Source: DASWHX01 sp036397995
Lineage (GTDB): Bacteria; Bacteroidota; Bacteroidia; Cytophagales; Cyclobacteriaceae
Direction of reading: 5' to 3'
NCBI GenBank assembly: GCA_036397995.1
Contig: DASWHX010000130.1
Span: 1-28,808 of the forward strand
DNA length: 28,808 nt
Both the position numbers and the translations under genes were made by a program. How positions within the stretch are numbered: the first letter of the stretch is position 1; every line of letters begins with the position of its first letter. Positions 7,385-14,816 of this stretch are shown here, piece after piece. Below the pieces are notes generated by a model. It ran no database searches. It was not told the DNA's origin and saw only the letters and a list, made by a program, of their open reading frames with translations.

Positions 7385-8137
7385 ATGTCAACCAGCTTTA
7401 ACAACAGGCGAATAAATGAACTAGTAGATGAGAATTACGTCTACGCGTCTGTCCTGTTCCACCTGGGGATTCAATTTTATGACTATTCAGAGAAAACTCT
7501 TGAAGAGGCTTGTGAGGAACATGGCTTAAACCTGAATAATGTAATCAGGAGCCTGGAAGCTTCAGTAAATCGAGGTGATGAAACCAATCCGGTTTTAAAA
7601 TCATACCCCATCGACCTTATTATTGAGTATTTGAAGCATGCCCATCATATTTTTGTAAAACGGCGATTGCCTTACCTGGCCAAAATTATCGAAACCCTGG
7701 ATGAGAAGAATGGGTACCAAAGTATTTGTAGTGATTTGAAGTTTGTTTTTCCGCTATTTGTGGAGGATTTTATTCATCATATTTATGAAGAGGAGGATAA
7801 TTTGTTTGGCTTTATCCTTGATTTGCAGAAATTCAATAAGGGTAAGCTCTCAACTGGAAAACTGTACTATCAGATAGAAAAATTTTCAATCCGGAAATAT
7901 GCAGCTGAACATGAAGCTCATGATGATGAGATGAATGGCATTCGTAGAATTACGGGTAATTATTCAGTGAATCAAAAAGCCAGTCTTCACCTGACTGTTG
8001 TTTATGCCGAACTCCAGGCATTTGAGCGCGAGTTGAAAATTCATTCCATGGTGGAAAATAATATTTTATTTCCCAAGGCAATTAATTTGGAAAAAAAAGC
8101 GCTAAAAACCTTCCGCCAAAAAATTAATGATAACTAA
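7385..8137 (+). CDS. RIC-like di-iron hemerythrin protein (ScdA/YtfE relative)
   Basis: The protein has 250 residues when read from ATG 7385. The family (Repair of Iron Centers) repairs iron-sulfur clusters damaged by nitric or oxidative stress and acts in the cytoplasm. A short N-terminal DUF542-like segment is followed by a four-helix hemerythrin domain. The ligand segments are KHAHHIFVKRRLPYL, FIHHIYEEEDNLF, AEHEAHDDEM and IHSMVENNILFP; the last is the usual HxxxE(N)NxLFP end. The N-terminal segment LGIQFYDYSEKTLEEACEEH aligns with the canonical GIDFCCGGxxxLxEA, but the Cys-Cys pair is replaced by Tyr-Asp. Both cysteines are therefore missing. This could mean a different cluster-donor mechanism or a purely oxygen- or NO-sensing role. 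The stop overlaps the ruvX start by one base. Confidence 0.85.
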   Translation: MSTSFNNRRINELVDENYVYASVLFHLGIQFYDYSEKTLEEACEEHGLNLNNVIRSLEASVNRGDETNPVLKSYPIDLIIEYLKHAHHIFVKRRLPYLAKIIETLDEKNGYQSICSDLKFVFPLFVEDFIHHIYEEEDNLFGFILDLQKFNKGKLSTGKLYYQIEKFSIRKYAAEHEAHDDEMNGIRRITGNYSVNQKASLHLTVVYAELQAFERELKIHSMVENNILFPKAINLEKKALKTFRQKINDN

Positions 8138-8550
8138 TGGGTCGAATTTTGGCCCTGGATTATGGTTTGAAACGAACCGGCATTGCTGTCACCGATCCTT
8201 CCAGAATTATTTCCACACCCCTCCTAACTATTCACACTTCAGGACTGTTCGAATTTCTTAAGAGCTATTTTATGAAGGAGCAGGTTGAGATAATTGTTGT
8301 TGGTATGCCCAGAAAATTGGATAATACACCCACAGATATGACAAAGCCGGTGGAAAAGTTAGTAGATAAACTGAAGAAGACATTTCCTGATAAAAAAGTA
8401 ACTTTGCAGGATGAAAGATTTACTTCAAGTATAGCCAGGGCGGCAATACTGGAAAGTGGTATGAAAAAAAAAGGTAGGCGAAAAAAAGAAAATGTGGATA
8501 AAATAAGCGCGACATTAATTTTGCAGTCATACATGGAAAGTCAAAAGTAA
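8137..8550 (+). CDS. ruvX: Putative pre-16S rRNA nuclease / Holliday junction resolvase-fold protein RuvX (YqgF)
   Basis: This is a 137-residue RNase H-fold nuclease of the YqgF family, which in E. coli is linked to 16S rRNA 5' end maturation. The N-terminus GRILALDYGLKRTGIAVTD carries the first catalytic aspartate (D8) and the glycine turn. VVGMPRKLDNTPTDM is the second conserved block. LQDERFTSSIA contains the acidic catalytic pair, and the C-terminal VDKISATLILQSYM supplies the last aspartate. Length is standard for the family. Its ATG overlaps the preceding stop (TAATG), and def follows 2 bases later, so it sits in the middle of an operon. Confidence 0.93.
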   Translation: MGRILALDYGLKRTGIAVTDPSRIISTPLLTIHTSGLFEFLKSYFMKEQVEIIVVGMPRKLDNTPTDMTKPVEKLVDKLKKTFPDKKVTLQDERFTSSIARAAILESGMKKKGRRKKENVDKISATLILQSYMESQK

Positions 8551-8552
8551 TT

Positions 8553-9104
8553 ATGATTTACCCAATAATAGTTTATGGAGATCCCATCCTCAAAAAACGT
8601 GCGGAGGAGATCAAAAAGAATGAACTGGATGTGCTGCAGCTGGCTGAGGATATGTTTGAAACCATGTATAACGCCAGCGGGGTCGGGTTGGCCGCGCCCC
8701 AGATTGGCATTTCAAAGCGCATTTTTGTAATTGATGGAAGTGCAGTTGAGGAGCCACAGTTAGAAGGATTCAAAAAGATTTTTATTAATCCCGAGATTAA
8801 AGATGAAGATGGCTTGCCCTGGCCCTATGAAGAAGGATGTTTAAGTATTCCAAATATCAGGGAAGATATTCTCCGTAATCCCAAAATAAGGGTTACTTAC
8901 CTGGATGAAAATTGGGAAGAACATACAGAGGAATACGAGGGTCTGAAGGCGAGAATCATCCAGCATGAATATGATCACCTGGAAGGGATTTTATTCACCG
9001 ATTATTTGTCCGGTTTCAAGAAGAGACTTCTCAAAGGAAAACTTCAAAATATAAAGAAGGGTAATGTTGAAACCAGTTATCCGATTAAAGTAATAGTAAA
9101 ATGA
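8553..9104 (+). CDS. def: Peptide deformylase
   Basis: This cytoplasmic metalloenzyme removes the formyl group from the initiator methionine of new proteins. All three family motifs are present: GVGLAAPQ (residues 43-50), EGCLS (93-97) with the metal-binding cysteine C95, and HEYDH (137-141) with the two metal histidines and the catalytic glutamate. The 183-residue length is normal. It lies 2 bases after ruvX, and its stop overlaps the aminotransferase start in an ATGA. I infer tight co-translation with the downstream genes. Confidence 0.97.
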   Translation: MIYPIIVYGDPILKKRAEEIKKNELDVLQLAEDMFETMYNASGVGLAAPQIGISKRIFVIDGSAVEEPQLEGFKKIFINPEIKDEDGLPWPYEEGCLSIPNIREDILRNPKIRVTYLDENWEEHTEEYEGLKARIIQHEYDHLEGILFTDYLSGFKKRLLKGKLQNIKKGNVETSYPIKVIVK

Positions 9105-10261
9105 GCATTGGAAAAGCCAAATTGTTGCAGTCAAAACTGCCGGATGTGGGAACCACAATTTTTGCAGTGATGACGAAAATGGCTAATGATCACGGCGCTA
9201 TCAACCTGAGCCAGGGCTTTCCGGATTTCGAAGTATCAAAAGAACTGATAGACGGCATCTATAAATCCATGCTGGAAGGTAAGAATCAATATGCTCCTAT
9301 GCCAGGACTTCCGCAGTTGAAGACCGGCATTCAAAGCATGATAAGGAATTCCTATGGTCATAATCCTGATCCTGATTCGGAAATTACGGTAACTGCCGGG
9401 GCAACCGAAGCAATATTTTCATCCCTGATGGCACTGGTAAATACCGGAGATGAGGTCATCATGTTTGATCCTGCCTATGATTGTTATGATCCTGCTGTGA
9501 AACTAGCAGGTGGCATATCCGTTCACATTCCGCTAACGCAACCGGATTTTCATATCGATTGGGACCGCGTTAGGAAAAGCATCACCCCAAACACCAGGTT
9601 GATAATGATTAATTCCCCGCAAAATCCTTCTGGCGCTGTCCTTTATGAATCTGACCTGGATGAACTCGAAAAAGTAATCGACAATAATGATATCCTGGTG
9701 TTATCTGATGAGGTGTATGAGCATATCATATTTGATGGCATTATGCATCAGTCAATCCTGAGACGCGAATCTTTGCGCGAGAATGGATTGGCAATTTTCA
9801 GCTTTGGAAAAACTTTTCACGCTACGGGCTGGAAGGTTGGCTATGTAATCTCTCCTGAATTCATCACCGGTGAAGTCAGGAAGGTTCATCAGTTCCTGAC
9901 ATATAGTGTAAATACTCCTATGCAATGGGGATTGGCTGCATACGCGGAAAATCCCAAAAATTATCTTAACCTTCCAGCATTCTACCAGGAGAAAAGAGAT
10001 AAATTCCTGAATCTTATTAAGGACTCGGGATTCACACCGGTGCCATGTCATGGCACGTACTTCCAGTTACTGTCTTATTCCGGTATAGATTCAATTCCGG
10101 AGATGCAGATGGCTGAAGAACTTACCAAAAAACATGGGTTAGCTTCAATTCCCGTGTCTGTCTTTTATGCCGACAGGCAGGAAAATAACCTGCTCCGGTT
10201 TTGCTTTGCAAAAAATGATGACACTTTACAACAGGCAGCGGAAATACTATGCAAGATTTAA
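9101..10261 (+). CDS. PLP-dependent aminotransferase (YbdL/methionine-glutamine transaminase type)
   Basis: This is a 386-residue fold-type I aminotransferase. The N-terminal pattern INLSQGFPDFEV and the cofactor-binding ones (TVTAGATEAI, NSPQNPSGAV, LSDEVYEHI) are in the expected order. The PLP lysine is K237 in SFGKTFHATGWKVGY. This sequence style fits the YbdL/kynurenine aminotransferase/glutamine transaminase K group, which accepts methionine, glutamine and aromatic amino acids. The next gene encodes an omega-amidase-like nitrilase and overlaps it by 13 bases. Such pairs act together: transamination with glutamine gives alpha-ketoglutaramate, which the amidase hydrolyses. Exact substrate preference cannot be read from the sequence. 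Confidence 0.9.
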   Translation: MSIGKAKLLQSKLPDVGTTIFAVMTKMANDHGAINLSQGFPDFEVSKELIDGIYKSMLEGKNQYAPMPGLPQLKTGIQSMIRNSYGHNPDPDSEITVTAGATEAIFSSLMALVNTGDEVIMFDPAYDCYDPAVKLAGGISVHIPLTQPDFHIDWDRVRKSITPNTRLIMINSPQNPSGAVLYESDLDELEKVIDNNDILVLSDEVYEHIIFDGIMHQSILRRESLRENGLAIFSFGKTFHATGWKVGYVISPEFITGEVRKVHQFLTYSVNTPMQWGLAAYAENPKNYLNLPAFYQEKRDKFLNLIKDSGFTPVPCHGTYFQLLSYSGIDSIPEMQMAEELTKKHGLASIPVSVFYADRQENNLLRFCFAKNDDTLQQAAEILCKI

Positions 10262-11046
10262 AAGTTACTTTCATCCAGATTGATAATCACTGGCATGATG
10301 TAGCAGCCAACCTCGCTTTGTTTGGTGAGAAAATTTCTCAAATCGAACCGGAGACTGATATAATCCTTCTGCCTGAAATGTTTAGTACAGGCTTTACCAT
10401 GGAGGTGCAGAAAATGGCCGAAAAAATGGACGGGAAAACGGTACGGTGGATGACAGAACAAGCATCAAAGAACAGAGTCCTCATTCTGGGAAGCATAATC
10501 ATTGAAGAGAATGGTAAATATTTCAACCGCCTGGTTTGGATGCAGCCGAATGGTGAACTGGATTTCTATGATAAACGTCACTTGTTCCGCATGGCTGATG
10601 AGGAAAAATACTTTTCAATGGGCTCAAAGAGAATTATCAAGGAATGGAAGGGCTGGAAAATATTCCCCCTTGTGTGTTATGATTTGCGATTTCCTGTATG
10701 GTGTAGAAATACTTTTGATAAGAAGACCGGAACCGGAGATTATGATGTACTGATCTTTATAGCCAACTGGCCGCAGCCTCGCATCAATGCCTGGGACGCC
10801 TTGCTGAGAGCCAGGGCAATTGAAAACCTGAGTTATTGTATCGGACTGAACCGTATTGGTGAAGATGGAGCGCATAACTTATATAACGGCCACTCGGCCG
10901 CTTACTCCCCGAAGGGGGATCAACTATTTTTTGCTGAAGCTGATGAAAGAATTGAAACTGTGTCTTTGAATTATCAGGAACTGGCAGAATTCAGACAGAA
11001 ATTTCCCGCTTATAGGGACGCGGATAATTTTGGATTGAGCTTATGA
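10249..11046 (+). CDS. Omega-amidase / carbon-nitrogen hydrolase (YafV/Nit2 type)
   Basis: This 265-residue nitrilase-superfamily enzyme has the Glu-Lys-Cys catalytic triad: E43 in LLPEMF, K109 in FYDKRHLF and C143 in LVCYDLRFP. The family member YafV/Nit2 hydrolyses alpha-ketoglutaramate and alpha-ketosuccinamate to the 2-oxoacid and ammonia. The start lies 13 bases inside the aminotransferase gene, so the two are translationally coupled. The pairing suggests a transaminase/omega-amidase pathway, for example in methionine salvage. This is the last gene of the operon. No clear terminator follows; the next plus-strand gene is murF, 700 bases on, after a ruined minus-strand gene. Confidence 0.92.
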   Translation: MQDLKVTFIQIDNHWHDVAANLALFGEKISQIEPETDIILLPEMFSTGFTMEVQKMAEKMDGKTVRWMTEQASKNRVLILGSIIIEENGKYFNRLVWMQPNGELDFYDKRHLFRMADEEKYFSMGSKRIIKEWKGWKIFPLVCYDLRFPVWCRNTFDKKTGTGDYDVLIFIANWPQPRINAWDALLRARAIENLSYCIGLNRIGEDGAHNLYNGHSAAYSPKGDQLFFAEADERIETVSLNYQELAEFRQKFPAYRDADNFGLSL

Positions 11047-11124
11047 TTATCAATTCATAACAATTACTCTAAAGGTTTCTTGCATTGAGTGAGTATAGAA
11101 CCTGAAGAAATAAATTCCAGGTCG

Positions 11125-11132
11125 GAAATTTG
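11125..11132. repeat. Left target-site duplication of the MITE-like element
   Basis: The 8-base sequence GAAATTTG occurs immediately left of the inverted-repeat element and again immediately right of it at 11281-11288. Deleting one copy with the element restores the T9SS reading frame. Confidence 0.8.
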
Positions 11133-11280
11133 GGTAGTGTCTCAGTTTGGAATCATTATACGTCATTATACGTGTGCCACACTTTTTCGACACGGAAAAG
11201 CAACAATTTCACCCAATAAAGACGGAAGTGTGGCACACGTTAGATATTAATTTCATTGTGATCTTAACTGAGACACTACT
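11133..11280. mobile_element. MITE-like element, 148 bp, no coding capacity
   Basis: The ends are inverted repeats. GTAGTGTCTCAGTT at 11134-11147 is exactly complementary to AACTGAGACACTAC at 11266-11279. A second perfect inverted pair lies inside: ACGTGTGCCACACTT (11170-11184) and AAGTGTGGCACACGT (11226-11240), with a 41-base loop. The whole element can therefore fold as a double stem. An 8-bp duplication (GAAATTTG) flanks it. It is too short to encode a transposase and must have been moved in trans. Families that make 8-bp duplications include IS1595, IS66 and ISL3; I cannot assign one by eye. Confidence 0.8.
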
Positions 11281-11288
11281 GAAATTTG
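11281..11288. repeat. Right target-site duplication of the MITE-like element
   Basis: This GAAATTTG copy directly follows the right inverted repeat and matches 11125-11132 exactly. Confidence 0.8.
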
Positions 11289-11699
11289 ACACATCTATTT
11301 CCCGAACCAAATTTTCATTAATTTCGACTCCTTCAATTAATCCCACGCCCATCAGACTAAAAATTTCAAGCGTAAAGTCTTTGTTGGCAATTATCTGAAG
11401 TTCAGAATGAAGTCTGTCATAAACAGGATTGGGATAAATCTTAACTTGCATCCCGGGTAGCTCTCCTTCCCGATTATTTTCAAAGAATATGCAATCCGCC
11501 CAGCGGAATGGTAAGAGTCCGGTTCAAATCAAAGAATTGAATTTCAGGATTTTCTCTAAAATAAAATTGTCCGAACCCGAGTAAAGGAACTAAAATAAGA
11601 GAAGCAGATAAATGAAATTTCACTCAAACCTTTTTTACAAAAATGTTACCAAATTACCGGCAAAGATAAACTTTTAATAAGCAATCTGACTAAACCTCC

Positions 11700-11727
11700 T
11701 TGTACCATAATAATATTACTATCTTTA
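11700..11727 (+). promoter_or_regulatory. Probable promoter of murF
   Basis: TTG at 11700-11702 and TATCTTTA at 11720-11727 are spaced by 17 bases. This fits the Bacteroidota pattern TTG-N17-23-TAnnTTTG with one mismatch at the last base. The murF ATG lies 18 bases after the -7 element, giving a short leader. No strong Shine-Dalgarno sequence is seen. Confidence 0.45.
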
Positions 11728-11745
11728 GATGTTGCAGCCCTAACA

Positions 11746-13035
11746 ATGGAGCGAATAGATATCAAAGTCCTATACGAACATTTCAAATCTTCTTCAGGCA
11801 TCTGCACGGATACAAGGAAGATAATTCCCGGCTCTATTTTTTTTGCTCTGAAGGGCCCAACATATAATGCAAATGAATTTGCATTGAACGCAATTAAAGG
11901 TGGAGCCGCCTATGCGGTGGTTGATGATGAGAATTTACCTGACAGCCCTTCCTTTATTCTGGTTGATGATGTTTTATCAACCTTGCAGGAACTTGCCAAA
12001 TATCATCGTTCGCAACAAGATATACCTGTAATTGGTATTACAGGTTCTAATGGCAAAACCACTACAAAGGAACTGATTAGCAGAGTCCTTGCAAAAAAAT
12101 ATAAAACCTTTGCAACAAAAGGGAATCTTAATAATCACATCGGTGTTCCGTTAAGCATTCTGAGTATTACTCCGGAGGTGGAAATTGCTATCATTGAAAT
12201 GGGTGCAAATCACATTGGGGAGATTGAATCACTTTGTGAAATTTCAAAGCCAACTCATGGTATAATTACAAACATTGGCAAGGCGCATATCGAGGGATTT
12301 GGAAGTTTTGAAGGCGTAATGAAAGCTAAAAGTGAGTTGTATCAATATTTGTTGAATCATAATGGAGAAGTTTTCATTAATTCCAAAGATCTAATTCTGG
12401 CTAACATGGCCAAAAGATTTCCAAAGCCTAACTTCTTTCCTGATCAGGGTGATTATTTTGAAGCGAAGCTTGTTGTCGCGAATCCTTTTGTTAGCTACAA
12501 ATCAGAAAATGGCGAAACGGTAAAAACTCACTTGATAGGTTCTTACAATTTCATTAACATTTGCGCGGCCTTGTGCATTGGGAAATTTTTTGAGGTGAAT
12601 CCAAAGCTGGCAAATGAAGCTGTTAAAGATTTTGTGCCGGGTGATAACCGGTCACAGGTTCTGAACAAAAACGACAATACCATTTTCCTGGATGCATACA
12701 ATGCTAATCCTGACAGTATGAATGTCGCTTTGGTGAATTTTGAATCTATACCCGCCGAAAACAAAGTTGTAATTTTGGGAGATATGAATGAGCTGGGATC
12801 AATTAGCAAAAAAGAACATCAAAACCTCGTGGTAAGAACCGCGGAGAAATTTCAAAAGATCTTCTTATGCGGACCTTTGATGCAAGATGCCCGGCACTAT
12901 AATCCAAAGGCATTATGGTTTCCCAATCCGGAGGAATTGATCGCGCACTTGCAAGAGGCGCCAATTAGAAATTCTCTGATCTTAATCAAAGCCAGCCGCG
13001 GTATCGGACTGGAGCGGGTGGTGGAAGGTTTGTAA
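11746..13035 (+). CDS. murF: UDP-N-acetylmuramoyl-tripeptide--D-alanyl-D-alanine ligase
   Basis: This is the last cytoplasmic step of peptidoglycan precursor synthesis. The enzyme adds D-Ala-D-Ala to the UDP-MurNAc tripeptide with ATP. It has the three Mur-ligase domains in 429 residues. The N-terminal substrate-binding part contains GICTDTRKIIPGSIFFALKG. The central ATPase domain has the P-loop GITGSNGKTTT (97-107), followed by GNLNNHIGVPLS and EMGANHIGEI. The C-terminal domain has FLDAYNANPDSM and ILGDMNELG. In many bacteria murF lies in the dcw cluster; here it stands alone with its own probable promoter. Confidence 0.96.
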   Translation: MERIDIKVLYEHFKSSSGICTDTRKIIPGSIFFALKGPTYNANEFALNAIKGGAAYAVVDDENLPDSPSFILVDDVLSTLQELAKYHRSQQDIPVIGITGSNGKTTTKELISRVLAKKYKTFATKGNLNNHIGVPLSILSITPEVEIAIIEMGANHIGEIESLCEISKPTHGIITNIGKAHIEGFGSFEGVMKAKSELYQYLLNHNGEVFINSKDLILANMAKRFPKPNFFPDQGDYFEAKLVVANPFVSYKSENGETVKTHLIGSYNFINICAALCIGKFFEVNPKLANEAVKDFVPGDNRSQVLNKNDNTIFLDAYNANPDSMNVALVNFESIPAENKVVILGDMNELGSISKKEHQNLVVRTAEKFQKIFLCGPLMQDARHYNPKALWFPNPEELIAHLQEAPIRNSLILIKASRGIGLERVVEGL

Positions 13036-13085
13036 TCCCGAATCCGGATCCAGAGCATTTTTCAGAATTTGGCCTGACAGTGCAA

Positions 13086-13229
13086 TTAAAATTTCTTATC
13101 ACCGAATTCCGTTCTCATAAAATTGATGCGCTGAGCTTCATCAATACTATTTTGCTTTGACCCTTTTAACGAGATTTTCTGTAATTGCCTTCTATCGAGT
13201 TTGGGTTCAGCCGCTAATTCCTGCTTCTC
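13086..13229 (-). other. Possible small coding remnant downstream of the Bax inhibitor-like gene
   Basis: An open frame of 48 codons on the minus strand reads from GAG at 13229 through AAEPKLDRRQLQKISLKG and NSIDEAQRINFMRTEF to a TAA at 13088-13086. It overlaps the last 16 bases of the preceding gene in another frame. It has no ATG, GTG or TTG near its beginning, and an in-frame TAA lies just upstream. Its composition looks protein-like (charged, varied) and not like random AT-rich sequence, so it may be the tail of a decayed gene. It could also be chance. The rest of 13036-13213 shows nothing else. Confidence 0.2.
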
Positions 13230-13951
13230 AACTTACTCAACAACCTGAGGAATTCAATATATAACCAGATCAAGGTGACCATCAGACCGAATGCGGCATA
13301 CCATTCCATGTATTTGGGAGCGCCGGATTCAGATCCCTTTTCAATAAAATCAAAATCCATTACGAGATTTAAAGCGGCAATAACAACTACTACCAAACTG
13401 AACCCGATTCCAAGCAACCCGTTGGAATGGATAAAAGGGATCTGAATACCAAAGAAACCTAGAATAAAAGTGATGAAGTAAATAAACGCGATTGCGCCTG
13501 TCGCGGCAAATACTCCCCGCTTAAATCCGGGGGTTGCTTTGATAAAACCAGATTTGTAGGCTAATAAAAGGGAAAGCAAAGTTCCAAAAGTTAATGCTAC
13601 TGCCTGCAACACAATTCCAGGATACATTGATTCCATGAAACCTGAAAGACCGCCAAGAAAAACTCCTTGCGCGGTTGCGTAAAGAGGCGCGGTATATGGT
13701 GCCCAGGAGCGTTTAAAAATTGTGATAATAGCGAAAATAAATCCTCCAATTGCTCCGCCAATCATGAAGGGCATAATGTTAACTCCCTGAAAAAATTTCA
13801 CCCATACAAAAGATGCAGGAAACATTACCATAAATAACAGAAGCAGGGTTTTATTTACACAACCCTGAATCGTCATGGTTTCTTCTGTTGTCAATAGACT
13901 TTCTTTGGTAAAAACTTCCTGAGTTAAAGCTGGATTTGCTGACCTGAACAT
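13214..13951 (-). CDS. Bax inhibitor-1/YccA family membrane protein
   Basis: This 245-residue integral inner-membrane protein has seven hydrophobic stretches from about residue 30 to 235. Family features include the cytoplasmic N-terminus ending before TIQGCVNKTLLLLFMVMF, PLYATAQGVFLGGLSGFMES in the middle, and NLVMDFDFIEKG with AAFGLMVTLIWLYIEFLRL at the C-terminus. The aspartates in the last segments correspond to those of the pH-sensitive calcium-leak site of the family. In bacteria the role is poorly known; ion leak or membrane-protein quality control are the usual suggestions. The gene is monocistronic in this window. A minus-strand terminator-like hairpin lies about 65 bases upstream of its start. 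Confidence 0.92.
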   Translation of the reverse strand: MFRSANPALTQEVFTKESLLTTEETMTIQGCVNKTLLLLFMVMFPASFVWVKFFQGVNIMPFMIGGAIGGFIFAIITIFKRSWAPYTAPLYATAQGVFLGGLSGFMESMYPGIVLQAVALTFGTLLSLLLAYKSGFIKATPGFKRGVFAATGAIAFIYFITFILGFFGIQIPFIHSNGLLGIGFSLVVVVIAALNLVMDFDFIEKGSESGAPKYMEWYAAFGLMVTLIWLYIEFLRLLSKLRSRN

Positions 13952-14015
13952 AATTGAATAAATTTTTGTTCAAAGGTAACGTATGGGCAGGACTCATTAA
14001 ATATCCTGAAGGCAA

Positions 14016-14045
14016 GAAAAAAGCCCGAATGTGGAATCCGGGCTT
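14016..14045 (-). terminator. Intrinsic terminator-like hairpin on the minus strand without an obvious upstream gene
   Basis: Read on the minus strand, AAGCCCG (14045-14039) and CGGGCTT (14027-14021) form a 7-bp stem around an 11-base loop, directly followed by a T tract (the plus strand has GAAAAAA at 14015-14021). The form is a canonical Rho-independent terminator. There is no minus-strand gene to its right that it would end. It lies between two divergent genes and upstream of the Bax inhibitor-like gene, so it may attenuate that gene or end a small untranslated RNA. Confidence 0.6.
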
Positions 14046-14156
14046 CAACCTAACCTATATTGACATAAAGAGTTTTTGACCTTGGAGGTCGTTTAATTAT
14101 AGATGCAGGTTCAGTGTGAAAAGTTGTACATTGGAGGCATTTTTTTTAGAGAATCC

Positions 14157-14816
14157 ATGAATTCTGCTTTTATTTTAAGCTTTTTAAGCGATTTGAGAAG
14201 AAATAACAACAGGAATTGGTTTGAAAAGAATAAATATCGATATAAAGAAGCCCTCGGTTATTTCACGGAAGTGGTTCATGAGATCATCAAAGAATTAGGA
14301 AGAACAGAGCCTGAAATTAGTTTGCTGGAACCGAAGGACTGCATTTTCAGGATCTACCGGGACATTCGGTTCAGCAAGGATAAGACTCCCTATAAATTAC
14401 ATTTTGGAGCTTATTTCTCGGCCGGAGGTAAGTCAGGCGCACAAGCGGGATACTATTTACATTTTGAGCCTGAAGATGAGTCTTTCCTGGGAGGTGGTTT
14501 ATACCACCCTGCAGCGGAAAAGCTTGCAAAAGTTCGACAGGAAATAGATTATAATGCATCCGAACTTGCCTCAATAGTCAAAGGGAAAAATTTCAAAAGG
14601 ATTTTTGGTGAAATTCAGGGAGAGAGTTTGGTGCGGCCGCCAAAAGGATATTCAGAGGATCACCCGCAAATAGAATTACTCAAGCTTAAAGACTTTTTTG
14701 TGATTCATAAATTAAGCGATAAGTCAATAAAAGAAAAGAATTTTGTAAGAAATGCAGTTAGTAAATATAAAACGATGAAACCATTTAATGATTTCCTGAA
14801 TGTGGCAATCAGCTAA
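14157..14816 (+). CDS. DUF2461 domain-containing protein (TIGR02453 family)
   Basis: The protein has 219 residues, read from ATG 14157. This start is chosen because family members begin with the block ILSFLSDLRRNNNRNWFEKN. An upstream in-frame ATG at 14103 would add 18 residues without family similarity. Conserved blocks are CIFRIYRDIRFSKDKTPYK (around 62-80), GGLYHPAAEKLAKVRQEID and LKDFFVIHKL. The family is widespread in Bacteroidota and its function is unknown; no signal peptide or membrane segment is present. The stop codon overlaps that of the opposite-strand AsmA-like gene by two bases, so no terminator fits between them. Confidence 0.9.
   Translation: MNSAFILSFLSDLRRNNNRNWFEKNKYRYKEALGYFTEVVHEIIKELGRTEPEISLLEPKDCIFRIYRDIRFSKDKTPYKLHFGAYFSAGGKSGAQAGYYLHFEPEDESFLGGGLYHPAAEKLAKVRQEIDYNASELASIVKGKNFKRIFGEIQGESLVRPPKGYSEDHPQIELLKLKDFFVIHKLSDKSIKEKNFVRNAVSKYKTMKPFNDFLNVAIS

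Larger units (their letters stand above)
11050..11623 (-). pseudogene. Remnant of a T9SS-secreted protein, frameshifted and split by a MITE-like element
   Basis: Three pieces of one gene can be read on the minus strand. From GTG at 11623 a signal peptide (KFHLSASLILVPLLGFGQ) leads to FDLNRTLTIPLGG and a stop at 11482-11480. In another frame, GELPGMQVKIYPNPVYDRLH onwards is the start of a T9SS type A sorting domain, reaching REIDVSNF at about 11281. Beyond the inserted element, RPGIYFFRFYTH to RVIVMN and a TGA at 11052-11050 completes it. Removing the element and one target copy joins VSN-FRPGIYF in frame. The central body of the protein is missing, so an internal deletion with a frame change near 11490-11530 is inferred. 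The FDLNRTLTIPLGG stretch recalls FG-GAP/VCBS secreted proteins. The gene is non-functional. Confidence 0.8.

Noticed and set aside
11147..11398. Plus-strand open frame of 83 codons across the MITE-like element
   Set aside because: It is the reverse-strand reading of the element and the T9SS remnant; it has no family similarity and mixes element and host sequence.
13214..13229. Frameshift extension of the Bax inhibitor-like protein into the downstream open frame
   Set aside because: The protein already ends with the usual LRLLSKL-type tail of its family, so the downstream frame is not its missing C-terminus.
14103..14156. Upstream start of the DUF2461 gene at ATG 14103
   Set aside because: The first 18 residues do not fit the family N-terminus, which matches from ATG 14157.
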